Assembly: GCA_017999015.1 (NCBI GenBank)
Contig: JAGOBZ010000079.1
Coordinates: 1 to 10,529 of the forward strand
Reading direction: 5' to 3'
DNA: 10,529 nt
Source of the DNA: Kiritimatiellia bacterium
Lineage (GTDB): Bacteria; Verrucomicrobiota; Kiritimatiellia; RFP12; UBA1067
In this document: piece by piece, positions 1 to 7,192 of the stretch
Layout of the letters: each line of letters begins with the position of its first letter
Position numbering within the stretch: position 1 is the first letter of the stretch
The notes under the pieces: model-generated
Told to the model about the DNA's origin: nothing
The model's database searches: none
What the model saw: the letters and a program-made list of their open reading frames with translations, nothing else
Translations under genes and position numbers: made by a program

Positions 1-24
1 CACAGTCAGCTCTGCGAGCGTCAT
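1..24 (-). CDS. 5' end of an unidentified leftward gene (first 8 codons)
   Basis: Only eight codons are inside the window: ATG at 24-22, reading MTLAELTV and running off the left edge. The start is supported by a perfect AAGGAGG five bases upstream and by a promoter candidate behind it. The product cannot be identified from eight residues. The codon just before ATG is in-frame GGT, so the extended reading is KEAG/MTLAELTV, which resembles a type IV prepilin or pseudopilin cleavage site (G, then M/F-T-L-x-E-L). However, the upstream frame has no ATG, GTG or TTG before a TAA at 63-61, so no prepilin leader can be initiated there. A cytoplasmic protein starting at base 24 is the more economical reading. 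The gene is certain only as a start signal; its function is unknown. Confidence 0.6.
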
Positions 25-29
25 ACCGG

Positions 30-36
30 CCTCCTT
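30..36 (-). promoter_or_regulatory. Strong Shine-Dalgarno site of the left-edge gene
   Basis: AAGGAGG on the minus strand, five bases before the ATG at 24-22. It is the best Shine-Dalgarno match seen before any gene in this window; the other genes have only AGGG, GGAG or AAGGA. It decides the start codon of the left-edge gene. Confidence 0.65.
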
Positions 37-59
37 GTTATAGATGAAATATATATAAC
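37..59. promoter_or_regulatory. Operator-like inverted repeat before the left-edge gene
   Basis: GTTATAGAT (37-45) and ATATATAAC (51-59) are inverted copies with one mismatch in nine, separated by GAAAT. The outer six bases pair perfectly (GTTATA/TATAAC). The repeat lies between the predicted -10 region and the Shine-Dalgarno site, over the expected transcription start, where a repressor or an autoregulating protein would bind. The region is AT-rich, so chance symmetry is possible. Confidence 0.3.
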
Positions 60-86
60 GTTAGCAAGACGGCAGCACTGCGGCAA
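58..86 (-). promoter_or_regulatory. Promoter candidate for the left-edge gene
   Basis: Minus strand: TTGCCG (86-81), a 17-base spacer, then TAACGT (63-58), preceded by TGC as in an extended -10. It would place transcription start near base 51 and give a leader of about 27 bases. The match to the sigma-70 consensus is modest. Support comes from its similarity to the promoter candidates at 7093-7121 and 9425-9453, which share spacing, the TGN before the -10, and the TANNGT form. Confidence 0.35.
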
Positions 87-118
87 GGTCTTTCAGAAAA
101 TCCTGTCACTTTCCTGAC

Positions 119-256
119 ACACACCCCACGCCCGCCGCCCGCAGCGACGGCCGCGACCTGCGCTTCGTCGAGCTGTACAATTCCAACCCGTTCTATCAGG
201 ATCTCAGCGGCTACCGCCTCTCCGGCGTCTTCGACTACACACTCCCGACCGGCACC
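119..256 (+). pseudogene. 5' part of the first lamin-tail domain, lacking a start codon
   Basis: This stretch is in frame with the giant gene that follows and encodes the front half of a lamin-tail domain. The visible reading is HPTPAARSDGRDLRFVELYN from 122, then a DLSGYRLSG strand and a TLPTGTVLAANGYLVVA strand that crosses base 257. It is therefore coding DNA of the same gene. It has no ATG, GTG or TTG in frame, and the frame closes upstream at TAG 62-64. The in-frame residues between 65 and about 118 do not look like an LTD or a signal peptide. The real amino terminus, with the domain's opening strand and presumably a signal peptide, is missing. Either the gene is broken by a deletion or rearrangement near base 119, or the sequence is misjoined there. 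Confidence 0.7.
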
Positions 257-3200
257 GTGCTCGCCGCCAACGGTTACCTCGTCGTGGCGCCGTCGCCGGC
301 GGATGTCACCGCGGTCACCGGCCTGCAACAGGTGGTGGGAGGCTTCGAGGCTTACGCCTTCGACGGCAGCGGCGAGATCACGCTGCATGACGCGCTCGGC
401 GCCTGGCTCAGCACGGTGGCGTATGGCGACGACCCGCCGTGGCCGGCCGCCGCCGACGGCTCGGGCCACACCCTGGTCCTCGCCCGTCCCTCCTACGGCG
501 AGCGCGACGCCGACGGCTGGTCCGCCTCGGCCCTGCCCGGCGGCTCGCCCGGCGCGGCGGACCCCGCGCGCCCCGCCGCCTTCGAGGCCGTGCTGATCAA
601 CGAGGTGCTGGCCCACTCCGGCGCGACCCCCGGCTTCATCGAGCTGCACAACCTCGCGGACACGCCGTGCGCGCTCGGCGGCTGCGTGCTCAAACGCGAC
701 GACCTCGGCGCCCCCGGCTACCTCATCCCCGACGGCACCGAGCTCCCGGCGCGCGGCTTCCTCGCTTTCCACGAATCCGCGCTCGGTTTCCTGATCGACG
801 GCAGCGGCGACACCGTCTGGCTCTTCGCGCCGGCCGCCGCCGGCGGCCACGTGATCGACGCCCTGCGCTTGGACGACCAGCAGATCGGTGTCGCGCACGG
901 CCGCTTTCCCGACGGCGACGCGCGCTGGAACATTCTGGAGACGCCCACGCCGGGCGCGGCCAACACGCCGCGGCGCCCCGCGCCGGTCGTGCTCAACGAA
1001 ATCATGTACAACCCCATCTCCGAGGACAAGGACGAGGAGTACGTCGAACTTTTCAACCCCGGCGCGCAGAGCGTGAACCTCGACGGCTGGAAGCTGGGCG
1101 GCGGCATTGATTATGCCTTCGGGCCGCTCAGCATCCCGGCCGGCGGCTATCTGGTGGTGCCGCGCGATCCCGCCGCCTTCGCGCGGCTCTACCCCGACCG
1201 CACGGCGCTTGCCACGCCCGACGGCTTCGGCGGCTCGCTCGCCAACAGCCGCGAAACCGTCACGCTCTCGCAGCCGGTGCCGGTGATGGACACGGCCGAT
1301 CCGCTCGCGCCTGTCGTCGTCACCAACAACACGGTCGTGGAGCGCGTCACCTACCGCGACGGCGGCGAGTGGCACGCGCTGGCGGACGGCGGCGGCAGCT
1401 CGCTCGAACGGATCGACCCGCGCGCCGATCCCTCGCTCGCGCGCAGTTGGGCCGCCAGCGACGAGTCGCAGAAAAGCGCGTGGACCACGCTTGAGTTTAC
1501 CGGACGAATCGACCACGGCTTCACCGCCAGCGCCAACGGGGATCCGAACGAGATGCACATCGGGCTGATGGATGCGGGCGAATGCCTGATCGACGCGGTC
1601 GAAGTACGCGCAACGGGCGGCGCGAATCTTGTCAACAATCCCTCGTTCGAAAGCGACACGCCCGACTGGCGCTTCATGGGCACGCACGACCGTTCCGCCA
1701 TCGAACCGGTCACGGGCGCCTTCGACGGCCAGCGCGCGCTGCGGCTGCGCGCCTCCGACCGTGTCCACACCGGCATGAACGTCATCCGCGGCGCGATGAG
1801 CGCCACGCTGCCCAAGAGCGGCACCGGCACCATCCGCGCCCGCGTCCGCTGGCTCTCCGGCTGCCCCGAGCTGCTGATCCGCACGCGCGGCAACTGGCTG
1901 GAGGCCAGCGGCCCGATCCTCACCACGCGCGCGCTCGGCTCGCCCGGCCAGCCCAACAGCCGCGCCGCCAACGCCGCCCCCGCGATCTATGACGTCATCC
2001 ACCAGCCCGTCCTGCCGCGCACCGGCGAAAAGGTCACCGTCTACGCGCGGCTGCATGATCCCGACGGCCTCGCGCAGGCGCACCTTGTCTACCGCGTGCA
2101 GGGGCAGGCCGTCACCAACCGGGTGGCCATGCGGCCATGCGCGGCCGGCTTTCTGGCGGCCGAGATCCCGGCCGGGCTGTCCGCCGGCGCGCTGGTCGCC
2201 TTCCACATCGAGGCCGAGGACTGCGGCGTGCCCGCCGCGCGCGCCCGCTTCCCGGCCGACGCCCCGGCGCACGAAGCCCTGGTGCGCTTCAGCGAACCGC
2301 TCGACAGCCGCGCCTTCGGCATCTACCGCTTCTGGATGACGCAGGAGAACATCGATTACTGGACACGCCGCGAGCGGGCCAGCAACGCGCCGGTCGACGC
2401 CACCTTCATCTACGGCAACGACCGCGTGCTCTACCACGCCGCCATGATGTACGCCGGCAGCCCGTTCCACAGCAACTACTCGTCGCCGATCGGCACCGGC
2501 ACCGTCGACTATGAGGCGATCTTCCAGAACGACGACACCGTGCTCGACGACGACGGCATGGTGCTCTCGACTGTCGGCAACCTCGGCAACGATGACCTCG
2601 GCATCCGCGAGCAGTTCTGCTTCTCGTTGGTGCAGGCGCTCGGGCTGCCGCACGTCCACCGCCGCTTCGTGCATGTCTACGCCAACGGCACCGAGCAGTT
2701 CAGCAAAAAGATTTACGAGGACACCGAGAAGCCCAACGCCGGCGTCGTCAAGCACTGGTTCCCGGAGGACGACGACAACGACCTCTTCAAGATCGACGAC
2801 TGGTTCGAGTACACGCTCGACATCTCGGCCTTCACGATTATAACCGCGCGCCTTCAGCCCTACCTGACCGACGCGCCGGACGGAGACGGCCAGGTGCTCA
2901 AAACCGGCCGCTACCGCTGGAACTGGCAAAAGCGCGGGTATGCCAATTTCCTTGCCAACGACTACGCCAACTTCTTCTCGCTGGTCGAGACGCTCAACAC
3001 GGCCGATCCTGCCACCTACACGCAGCGCATCCGGCAGGAGATCAACCTCGTGGGCTTCGCCGGCGTGATCGCCATGAACCAGTTCATCGGCAACTACGAC
3101 ACCTACGGCTTCAACCGCGGCAAGAACATGTACCTCTACGACAGCGCCGCCGGCTGGCAGCTCATCGCCTGGGACCTCGATGTCTCGTTCGGCGCAAACC

Positions 3201-5731
3201 GTCCGCTGACCGATCCGATCAATCCCTCGCTGGCCACGTTCCCGACCGATGACCCCACGATGCGGACCTTCCTGAAGCACCCCGTCACGGCGCGCGTCTT
3301 CTGGCGCGCCGTCGAGAAGCTGCTCGCCGCCTCGGCCGATCCCGCGCTGCGCGCCTGGACGCGCGCCAAGTACGACGCGCTGCGCGCCGACGCCACGGTG
3401 CTCAACGGTAACTACGACGCCTATTTCGCCAACGTCGAGACGCGGTGCGCCAATGTGGCCGCCCAGCTCGCCGCCGCGAACGCCAGCGCGTTCAGCGTGA
3501 CGACGCCGGCCGCGGCGGCGTCCGAAGCCGACTCCAATGTCGTAACCCTTTCCGGCAACGCGCCCTTCGCGGTGACCGCCCTGCGTATCAACGGCGCGGA
3601 GACCGACGTCACCTGGACCTCGTCCACCACCTGGAGCGCGCAGGTGGTGCTCAACAATGGCACCAACGCCTTCCAGATCGAGGCGTTCACCGCGGACGGC
3701 ATGCGTCTGTCCGGCGGCAGCGTCACCCGCACGATCGTCTACACCGGCACGCCGCTCGATCCGCTGGACGGCTACCTCCTGATCAGTGAGATCATGGCGC
3801 ATCCGGTCACCAACAGCGCCGCGTATGTCGAGATCGCCAACCGCTCGGCCTCGACGCGCATGAACCTGACCGGCGTCTATCTGGACGGCGCGGTCGCCTT
3901 CGCCTTCGCCAGCGGCACGGTCCTGAACCCCGGCGAGCGCCTGCTTGTGGCGGCCGACCCCCAGGCGATCGCGCAGGTCTACGGCACCGGCACCTGGCAG
4001 CGGGTCGCCGGTACCTACAGCGGTGTCCTGCCGCCGGCCGGCACCCTGCGCCTGCGCCGGCGCGCGACGGGCTTCGAGCCCGACGACCCGGTGCTCGACC
4101 GCGTGACATACGGTGACCGCCACCCCTGGCCCGAAGCGGTGCCGCCGGGCACCGCGCTGCAGCTCATCAACCCTGAGCTCGACAACAGCCGACCGGCCAA
4201 CTGGGTGGCGGACGGCGTCTCCAACAGCGTCACCGTGACCGCCGTACCGTGGACGCACGTCTGGTCTTATTTTGCCACCGGCTATCCCGGTGACACCTGG
4301 ACCGCGCCCGCCTTTGATGACGCGGCGTGGCCCGCCGGACCCGGTCCGCTGGGTTTCGAGGATGATCCTCTGGCTCTTCCGTTGGCCACCGTGATCCCCA
4401 AAACGAGCGGGCGTGTCGCCTATTACTTCCGCACCGACTTCTCCTACAGCGGCAATCCCGTCAACGCCACGCTGCGGCTCACCTACATGCTCGATGACGC
4501 GGCCGCCTTTTATCTCAACGGCCAGGAGATCCACCGTTCCGCCCTGATGCCCATCGGGCCGCTGACCGACGCCAGCGTCGCGACCACGCACATCCTGCCG
4601 GAGGGCCAGATCCAAGGGCCCTTCGCGCTGTCTGCCACCGCCCTGCGCAGCGGCCTCAACACCTTGGCCGTCAGCGTCCACCAGAATCAGGGCGGCAGCT
4701 CCGACCTGGTGTTCGGCATGACGCTCGATATCGCGACGGTCCAGACCGACACCTGCACGCCGGGCGAGGCCAACGCCTCCTCGCTGCCGCTCACGGCCCT
4801 GCCGGAGGTGTGGCTGAACGAACTCCAGCCGCGCAACCTGACCGGGCCCGCCGACAACACCGGCGAGCGCGAACCGTGGGTGGAACTCTACAACAGCGGC
4901 GATGACGCCGTGGCGCTGGACGGCTGGACGCTGGCCACGGCACAGGGCGACCCCGGCTGGAGCTTCCCGTCCGGCACCCAGCTTGACCCCGGCGCTTTCC
5001 TGCGCGTCTGGCTTGACGCCGAACCCGGCGAGAGCGCGCCCGGCCACCCGCATGCCGGCTTCCGCTTCGACTTTGTGTCCGGCACGCTGCTGCTGCGCGC
5101 GCCGCTCGACGGCCGCGCGGTGGTGGTCGACGCCCTGGACTACGCCGACTGCGCCGACGACGCGGCGTGGGGCGCCTGGCCCGACGGCTCGTTGGGCCAG
5201 CGCCGCTGGCTCCATCCCGCCACGCCCGGCGCCGCCAACCGCGCCGACCGGCCGGCGTGCCGCATCGTGATCAACGAGTTCATGGCGCAGAACGACCTCT
5301 TCACCAATCCGCTCACCGGCAAGAAGGAGGATTGGTTCGAGCTGTTCAACGACGGCGCCGCGCCGGTTGATCTCGGCGGCTGGGTGGTGACCGACACCCT
5401 GACCAGCGAGACGCCGCCGACGCCCGATCTGCGCGCCACCAAAGCGCTGGTCATCCCGTCCGGTGTGACGCTCGCGCCCGGCGCGGCCCTGCGCATCTGG
5501 ACCGGCGCGAGCGACGCCGCGTCGCTGCCGTTCGATCCCGCGAACCTGCAGGCGCCCTTCGGGCTTGGCAAGAGCGGCGACCGCATCTGCCTCTTCACGC
5601 CGGCGCTGGCGCTGGCCGACCGCCTCGCGTACGTGACCGAACAGATCGGCACCGCCAGCATGGGCCGCTGGCTCAACGGCGCGTCCGGCGATCTCGTGCT
5701 CTTCAACCGCCCGACCCCCGGCGCGCCCAAC
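143..5731 (+). repeat. Six lamin-tail domains with recurring T/S-P-G-x-x-N linkers
   Basis: Six diverged copies of about 130-150 residues lie at roughly 143-545, 584-955, 983-1420, 3770-4213, 4805-5230 and 5261-5731. Each shows the LTD pattern: an opening (V/L)(I/L)(N/S)E(I/V/F) strand (lost in the first copy), a (F/Y/W)(V/I/F)E(L/I) strand followed by N, a 'DL.GW.L'-like strand, a 'G..L.PG..L.(V/I)' turn, and an exit into a short linker. The linkers are similar: SPGAADPARP, TPGAANTPRRP, TPGAANRADRP and TPGAPNRNPR, with related SPGQPN and TPGEAN motifs after other modules. This marks module boundaries and suggests growth by domain duplication. LTDs are immunoglobulin-fold modules, common in secreted PVC proteins; a binding or scaffolding role is inferred. 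Confidence 0.8.
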
Positions 5732-6877
5732 CGCAATCCGCGCTTTACGGAGACGCTGCTCGCGCAGCCTGAGCCGTACACTTTGCGCGAGGAGCAGCCG
5801 TTCGTCTGCACCAACACGCTCACGGCGGCGCGCCCCGCCACCTTCGCCTTCCGCCTCTACCCGGCCGAGGGGGACCTGTTACCCGAAGGCCTCCAGTTCG
5901 ACACCGCGAGCGGCGTGCTGACCTGGACCCCGGCCGAAGCGCAGGGGCCCGGCCTCTACGCGCTGCGCCTCTGCGGCTTTCTGGTGGACGGCCTGAGCGT
6001 GGTCGGCTGCGACGAGACCCTGCTGACGCTGCGCGTGCTGGAAACGCCCAGCCGCCCGCAGTTCGGCCCGCTCGCGGATGTCACGGTCAACGAAGGCCAG
6101 CTCGTCGCCTTCACCGTGACCGCCACACGCGCGGAGGAGATCCCGCCCTATCCTACCGCCACCCGCCTGCGGCTGGAGGGCGCGCTGCCGTCGAACGCCG
6201 TCTTCAACGCCGGCAGCGGCGCGTTCACTTGGCAGACAGACGAGCCGGACGGACCGGGCGAATTCCCCTTCACCGTGATTGCCGAAGACGCCGACGACCC
6301 GAGCGTCTTCTGCGTCACGCAGGTGACGGTACGCGTCAACGAGGACAACCGCTCCTTTACCTACGCCTCGCCCGCCACCTTCCTGCTCTGGCGCGAAGAG
6401 CCTTTCTCCGTGCATCTGCGTTACAATGACCCCGACCTGCCGCCCAACGTCTTCACCTACATGCTGTTGTCGGGTGCCCCGGAAGGGCTGACGCTCGACC
6501 CCGCGACCGGGCAGGTGCAGTGGCAGCCGCGTGCCGATCAGACCGGATCGTTCAGCCTGCGCGTGCGCGCTTTCGACGGCGCGGGCGCGGCGATCAACAC
6601 GACGATCGGGCTGTCGGTCGACACGCACAGCCTGAGCGCCGCCGCGCTGGCTGCCGCTTCTGTGGGCGGCGGACTTGAGCTGAAGTGGGCGAGCAAACCC
6701 CACACCTTCTACACCATCGAGTGGTGTGCGGATCTGACGCGCCCCGTCTGGTCTCCGGTCAATCCGGACGCACCGGTCGCAGGCACCGGCGCCGTGCTCA
6801 GCTATACACTTGATCCGGCCGCATTGGGTTCACCCTCCAACGCCTTCTTCCGCATCCGCCAGACACGCCCCCGGTAG
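257..6877 (+). CDS. Giant modular surface protein: LTDs, CotH-kinase-like domain, putative-Ig repeats (5'-truncated)
   Basis: At least 2206 residues in one open frame. GTG 257 is only the first possible start codon: it has no Shine-Dalgarno site and falls inside an LTD, so the natural start lies upstream and is lost. Order, numbered from 257: rest of LTD1 (1-96), LTD2 (110-235), LTD3 (243-390), a carbohydrate-binding-like beta region containing NLVNNPSFES (about 400-560), an Ig/Fn3-like domain (574-680), a CotH-like domain (687-1078), an Ig-like domain (1080-1166), LTD4 (1172-1319), a galactose-binding-like jelly-roll (1328-1497), LTD5 (1515-1655), LTD6 (1669-1819), three He_PIG-like repeats (1830-2125), and a C-terminal domain ending NAFFRIRQTRPR. 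Domain edges are estimates made by eye. Such proteins are typical of Verrucomicrobiota-type bacteria and are expected to be exported; their substrates are unknown. No sorting signal or membrane anchor is visible at the C terminus. The only close downstream structure is the REPIN-like element that includes the stop codon. Confidence 0.88.
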   Translation: MLAANGYLVVAPSPADVTAVTGLQQVVGGFEAYAFDGSGEITLHDALGAWLSTVAYGDDPPWPAAADGSGHTLVLARPSYGERDADGWSASALPGGSPGAADPARPAAFEAVLINEVLAHSGATPGFIELHNLADTPCALGGCVLKRDDLGAPGYLIPDGTELPARGFLAFHESALGFLIDGSGDTVWLFAPAAAGGHVIDALRLDDQQIGVAHGRFPDGDARWNILETPTPGAANTPRRPAPVVLNEIMYNPISEDKDEEYVELFNPGAQSVNLDGWKLGGGIDYAFGPLSIPAGGYLVVPRDPAAFARLYPDRTALATPDGFGGSLANSRETVTLSQPVPVMDTADPLAPVVVTNNTVVERVTYRDGGEWHALADGGGSSLERIDPRADPSLARSWAASDESQKSAWTTLEFTGRIDHGFTASANGDPNEMHIGLMDAGECLIDAVEVRATGGANLVNNPSFESDTPDWRFMGTHDRSAIEPVTGAFDGQRALRLRASDRVHTGMNVIRGAMSATLPKSGTGTIRARVRWLSGCPELLIRTRGNWLEASGPILTTRALGSPGQPNSRAANAAPAIYDVIHQPVLPRTGEKVTVYARLHDPDGLAQAHLVYRVQGQAVTNRVAMRPCAAGFLAAEIPAGLSAGALVAFHIEAEDCGVPAARARFPADAPAHEALVRFSEPLDSRAFGIYRFWMTQENIDYWTRRERASNAPVDATFIYGNDRVLYHAAMMYAGSPFHSNYSSPIGTGTVDYEAIFQNDDTVLDDDGMVLSTVGNLGNDDLGIREQFCFSLVQALGLPHVHRRFVHVYANGTEQFSKKIYEDTEKPNAGVVKHWFPEDDDNDLFKIDDWFEYTLDISAFTIITARLQPYLTDAPDGDGQVLKTGRYRWNWQKRGYANFLANDYANFFSLVETLNTADPATYTQRIRQEINLVGFAGVIAMNQFIGNYDTYGFNRGKNMYLYDSAAGWQLIAWDLDVSFGANRPLTDPINPSLATFPTDDPTMRTFLKHPVTARVFWRAVEKLLAASADPALRAWTRAKYDALRADATVLNGNYDAYFANVETRCANVAAQLAAANASAFSVTTPAAAASEADSNVVTLSGNAPFAVTALRINGAETDVTWTSSTTWSAQVVLNNGTNAFQIEAFTADGMRLSGGSVTRTIVYTGTPLDPLDGYLLISEIMAHPVTNSAAYVEIANRSASTRMNLTGVYLDGAVAFAFASGTVLNPGERLLVAADPQAIAQVYGTGTWQRVAGTYSGVLPPAGTLRLRRRATGFEPDDPVLDRVTYGDRHPWPEAVPPGTALQLINPELDNSRPANWVADGVSNSVTVTAVPWTHVWSYFATGYPGDTWTAPAFDDAAWPAGPGPLGFEDDPLALPLATVIPKTSGRVAYYFRTDFSYSGNPVNATLRLTYMLDDAAAFYLNGQEIHRSALMPIGPLTDASVATTHILPEGQIQGPFALSATALRSGLNTLAVSVHQNQGGSSDLVFGMTLDIATVQTDTCTPGEANASSLPLTALPEVWLNELQPRNLTGPADNTGEREPWVELYNSGDDAVALDGWTLATAQGDPGWSFPSGTQLDPGAFLRVWLDAEPGESAPGHPHAGFRFDFVSGTLLLRAPLDGRAVVVDALDYADCADDAAWGAWPDGSLGQRRWLHPATPGAANRADRPACRIVINEFMAQNDLFTNPLTGKKEDWFELFNDGAAPVDLGGWVVTDTLTSETPPTPDLRATKALVIPSGVTLAPGAALRIWTGASDAASLPFDPANLQAPFGLGKSGDRICLFTPALALADRLAYVTEQIGTASMGRWLNGASGDLVLFNRPTPGAPNRNPRFTETLLAQPEPYTLREEQPFVCTNTLTAARPATFAFRLYPAEGDLLPEGLQFDTASGVLTWTPAEAQGPGLYALRLCGFLVDGLSVVGCDETLLTLRVLETPSRPQFGPLADVTVNEGQLVAFTVTATRAEEIPPYPTATRLRLEGALPSNAVFNAGSGAFTWQTDEPDGPGEFPFTVIAEDADDPSVFCVTQVTVRVNEDNRSFTYASPATFLLWREEPFSVHLRYNDPDLPPNVFTYMLLSGAPEGLTLDPATGQVQWQPRADQTGSFSLRVRAFDGAGAAINTTIGLSVDTHSLSAAALAAASVGGGLELKWASKPHTFYTIEWCADLTRPVWSPVNPDAPVAGTGAVLSYTLDPAALGSPSNAFFRIRQTRPR
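2314..3490 (+). other. CotH-kinase-like domain within the giant protein
   Basis: Residues 687-1078 resemble the CotH family, atypical protein kinases first described from Bacillus spore coats. Visible landmarks, in order: the entry FGIYRFWMTQENIDYW; an acidic IYEDTEKPN motif following an FVHVYANG strand; the catalytic-type segment GNYDTYGFN, with N946, D948 and N953; and W972-D973-L974-D975 inside LIAWDLDVSFG, the usual metal-binding aspartate motif. The two aspartate motifs expected of an active kinase fold are therefore present. Activity and substrate are inferred from family knowledge. The insert between the IYEDTEKPN region and the catalytic segment is long and acidic (HWFPEDDDNDLFKIDDWFEY). 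Confidence 0.75.
5744..6631 (+). repeat. Three He_PIG (putative Ig) repeats near the C terminus
   Basis: Three successive beta-sandwich repeats spaced about 100 residues apart carry the He_PIG signature, in which 'PxGLxxDxxTGxxxWxP' is followed by 'G.(Y/F/S).(F/L)...V': GVLTWTPAEAQGPGLYALRL (about residues 1886-1905), AFTWQTDEPDGPGEFPFTV (about 1990-2008) and QVQWQPRADQTGSFSLRV (about 2087-2104). These domains usually act as spacers or adhesive modules in extracellular proteins. Confidence 0.7.
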
Positions 6878-6926
6878 GGCGGTCTCGCCGAGACCGCCGC
6901 GGACGCCTCGGCGAGGCGTCCCTACC
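6873..6926. repeat. REPIN-like element: two inverted GTAG-headed palindromes
   Basis: GGTAG (6873-6877) pairs with CTACC (6922-6926). Inside are two perfect 9-bp hairpins: 6878-6886 with 6890-6898 (loop GCC), and 6901-6909 with 6913-6921 (loop GGC), joined by two bases. The fold is a three-way junction with almost every base paired. Read outward, each half is GTAG plus a palindrome on opposite strands, and both palindromes centre on CTCG(C/G)CGAG. A GTAG or GGAG head plus a foldback is the hallmark of REP sequences mobilised by RAYT transposases, and inverted pairs are called REPINs. The stop codon TAG of the giant gene lies inside the first head. It may also help end transcription. Copy number in the genome is unknown, and no RAYT gene is in the window. 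Confidence 0.6.
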
Positions 6927-6982
6927 AGAAGCGGTTTTGCGTGACCGTCATGACCGCTAAACCTATTGCACGGCACGTTTTG

Positions 6983-7005
6983 GCGGGCGAGGACGCCCGC
7001 GCTCC
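6983..7005 (-). repeat. Single REP-like palindrome with a GGAG head
   Basis: On the minus strand, GGAG (7005-7002) and one C are followed by GCGGGCG, loop TCCT, and CGCCCGC: a perfect 7-bp stem pairing 7000-6994 with 6989-6983. GGAG is the alternative REP head tetranucleotide. The palindrome sequence differs from the pair at 6873-6926, so it would belong to a different REP class. Confidence 0.45.
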
Positions 7006-7092
7006 CGTCTCGCTATCCTCCCTTTCGTCAGAAAAGCACCATCTTCACACATCCCTGTCGCTAGCCGATCACCTCGTTTACAAGTGCTACGC

Positions 7093-7121
7093 TTTACGCT
7101 GTATCTGGACTGTGCTATTGT
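7093..7121 (+). promoter_or_regulatory. Promoter of the sugar isomerase-like lipoprotein gene
   Basis: TTTACG (7093-7098), 17 bases, TATTGT (7116-7121), with TGC before the -10 (extended -10 form). Predicted start of transcription is about 7128, giving a 65-base leader to ATG 7193. Each hexamer matches four of six consensus bases. The -10 block GTGCTATTGT closely resembles GTGGTAATGT in the promoter of the divergently read fusion gene at 9434-9425. Confidence 0.5.
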
Positions 7122-7192
7122 AGCCCAGTCTTAAGTGTAGCGGACAGAGGCCGGTGTGGTATCGGTTCCTGGCCGGCGGGCAGGGTTAACCT

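Larger units (their letters stand above)
6878..7192. other. Intergenic region carrying REP-like elements and a promoter
   Basis: These 315 bases hold no supported gene. From left to right: most of the REPIN-like element (to 6926); a weak AGCGGT/ACCGCT inverted repeat (6930-6958, 17-base loop); the single REP-like palindrome (6983-7005); an AT-richer stretch (7007-7092) in which nothing was recognised; the promoter candidate (7093-7121); and a leader of about 65 bases. The leader ends in the 8-bp palindrome GGTTAACC (7184-7191), directly before the ATG of the next gene. Confidence 0.55.

Noticed and set aside
257..259. GTG 257 as the true start of the giant protein
   Set aside because: It has no Shine-Dalgarno sequence, and it would cut a lamin-tail domain in the middle, whose first half is encoded in frame directly upstream.
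38..5215. A 1725-codon open frame on the minus strand opposite the giant gene
   Set aside because: It is the antisense shadow of a high-GC gene. Its translation is dominated by Arg, Gly, Val, Ala and His with no domain pattern, while the plus strand shows repeated LTD motifs and a CotH-like domain throughout the same region.
5879..6703. A 274-codon minus-strand frame
   Set aside because: It overlaps the He_PIG repeats of the giant protein and shows no recognisable family or ribosome site; it is an antisense shadow.
6930..6958. AGCGGT/ACCGCT inverted repeat as a terminator
   Set aside because: The stem is only 6 bp, the loop is 17 bases, and no T run follows.
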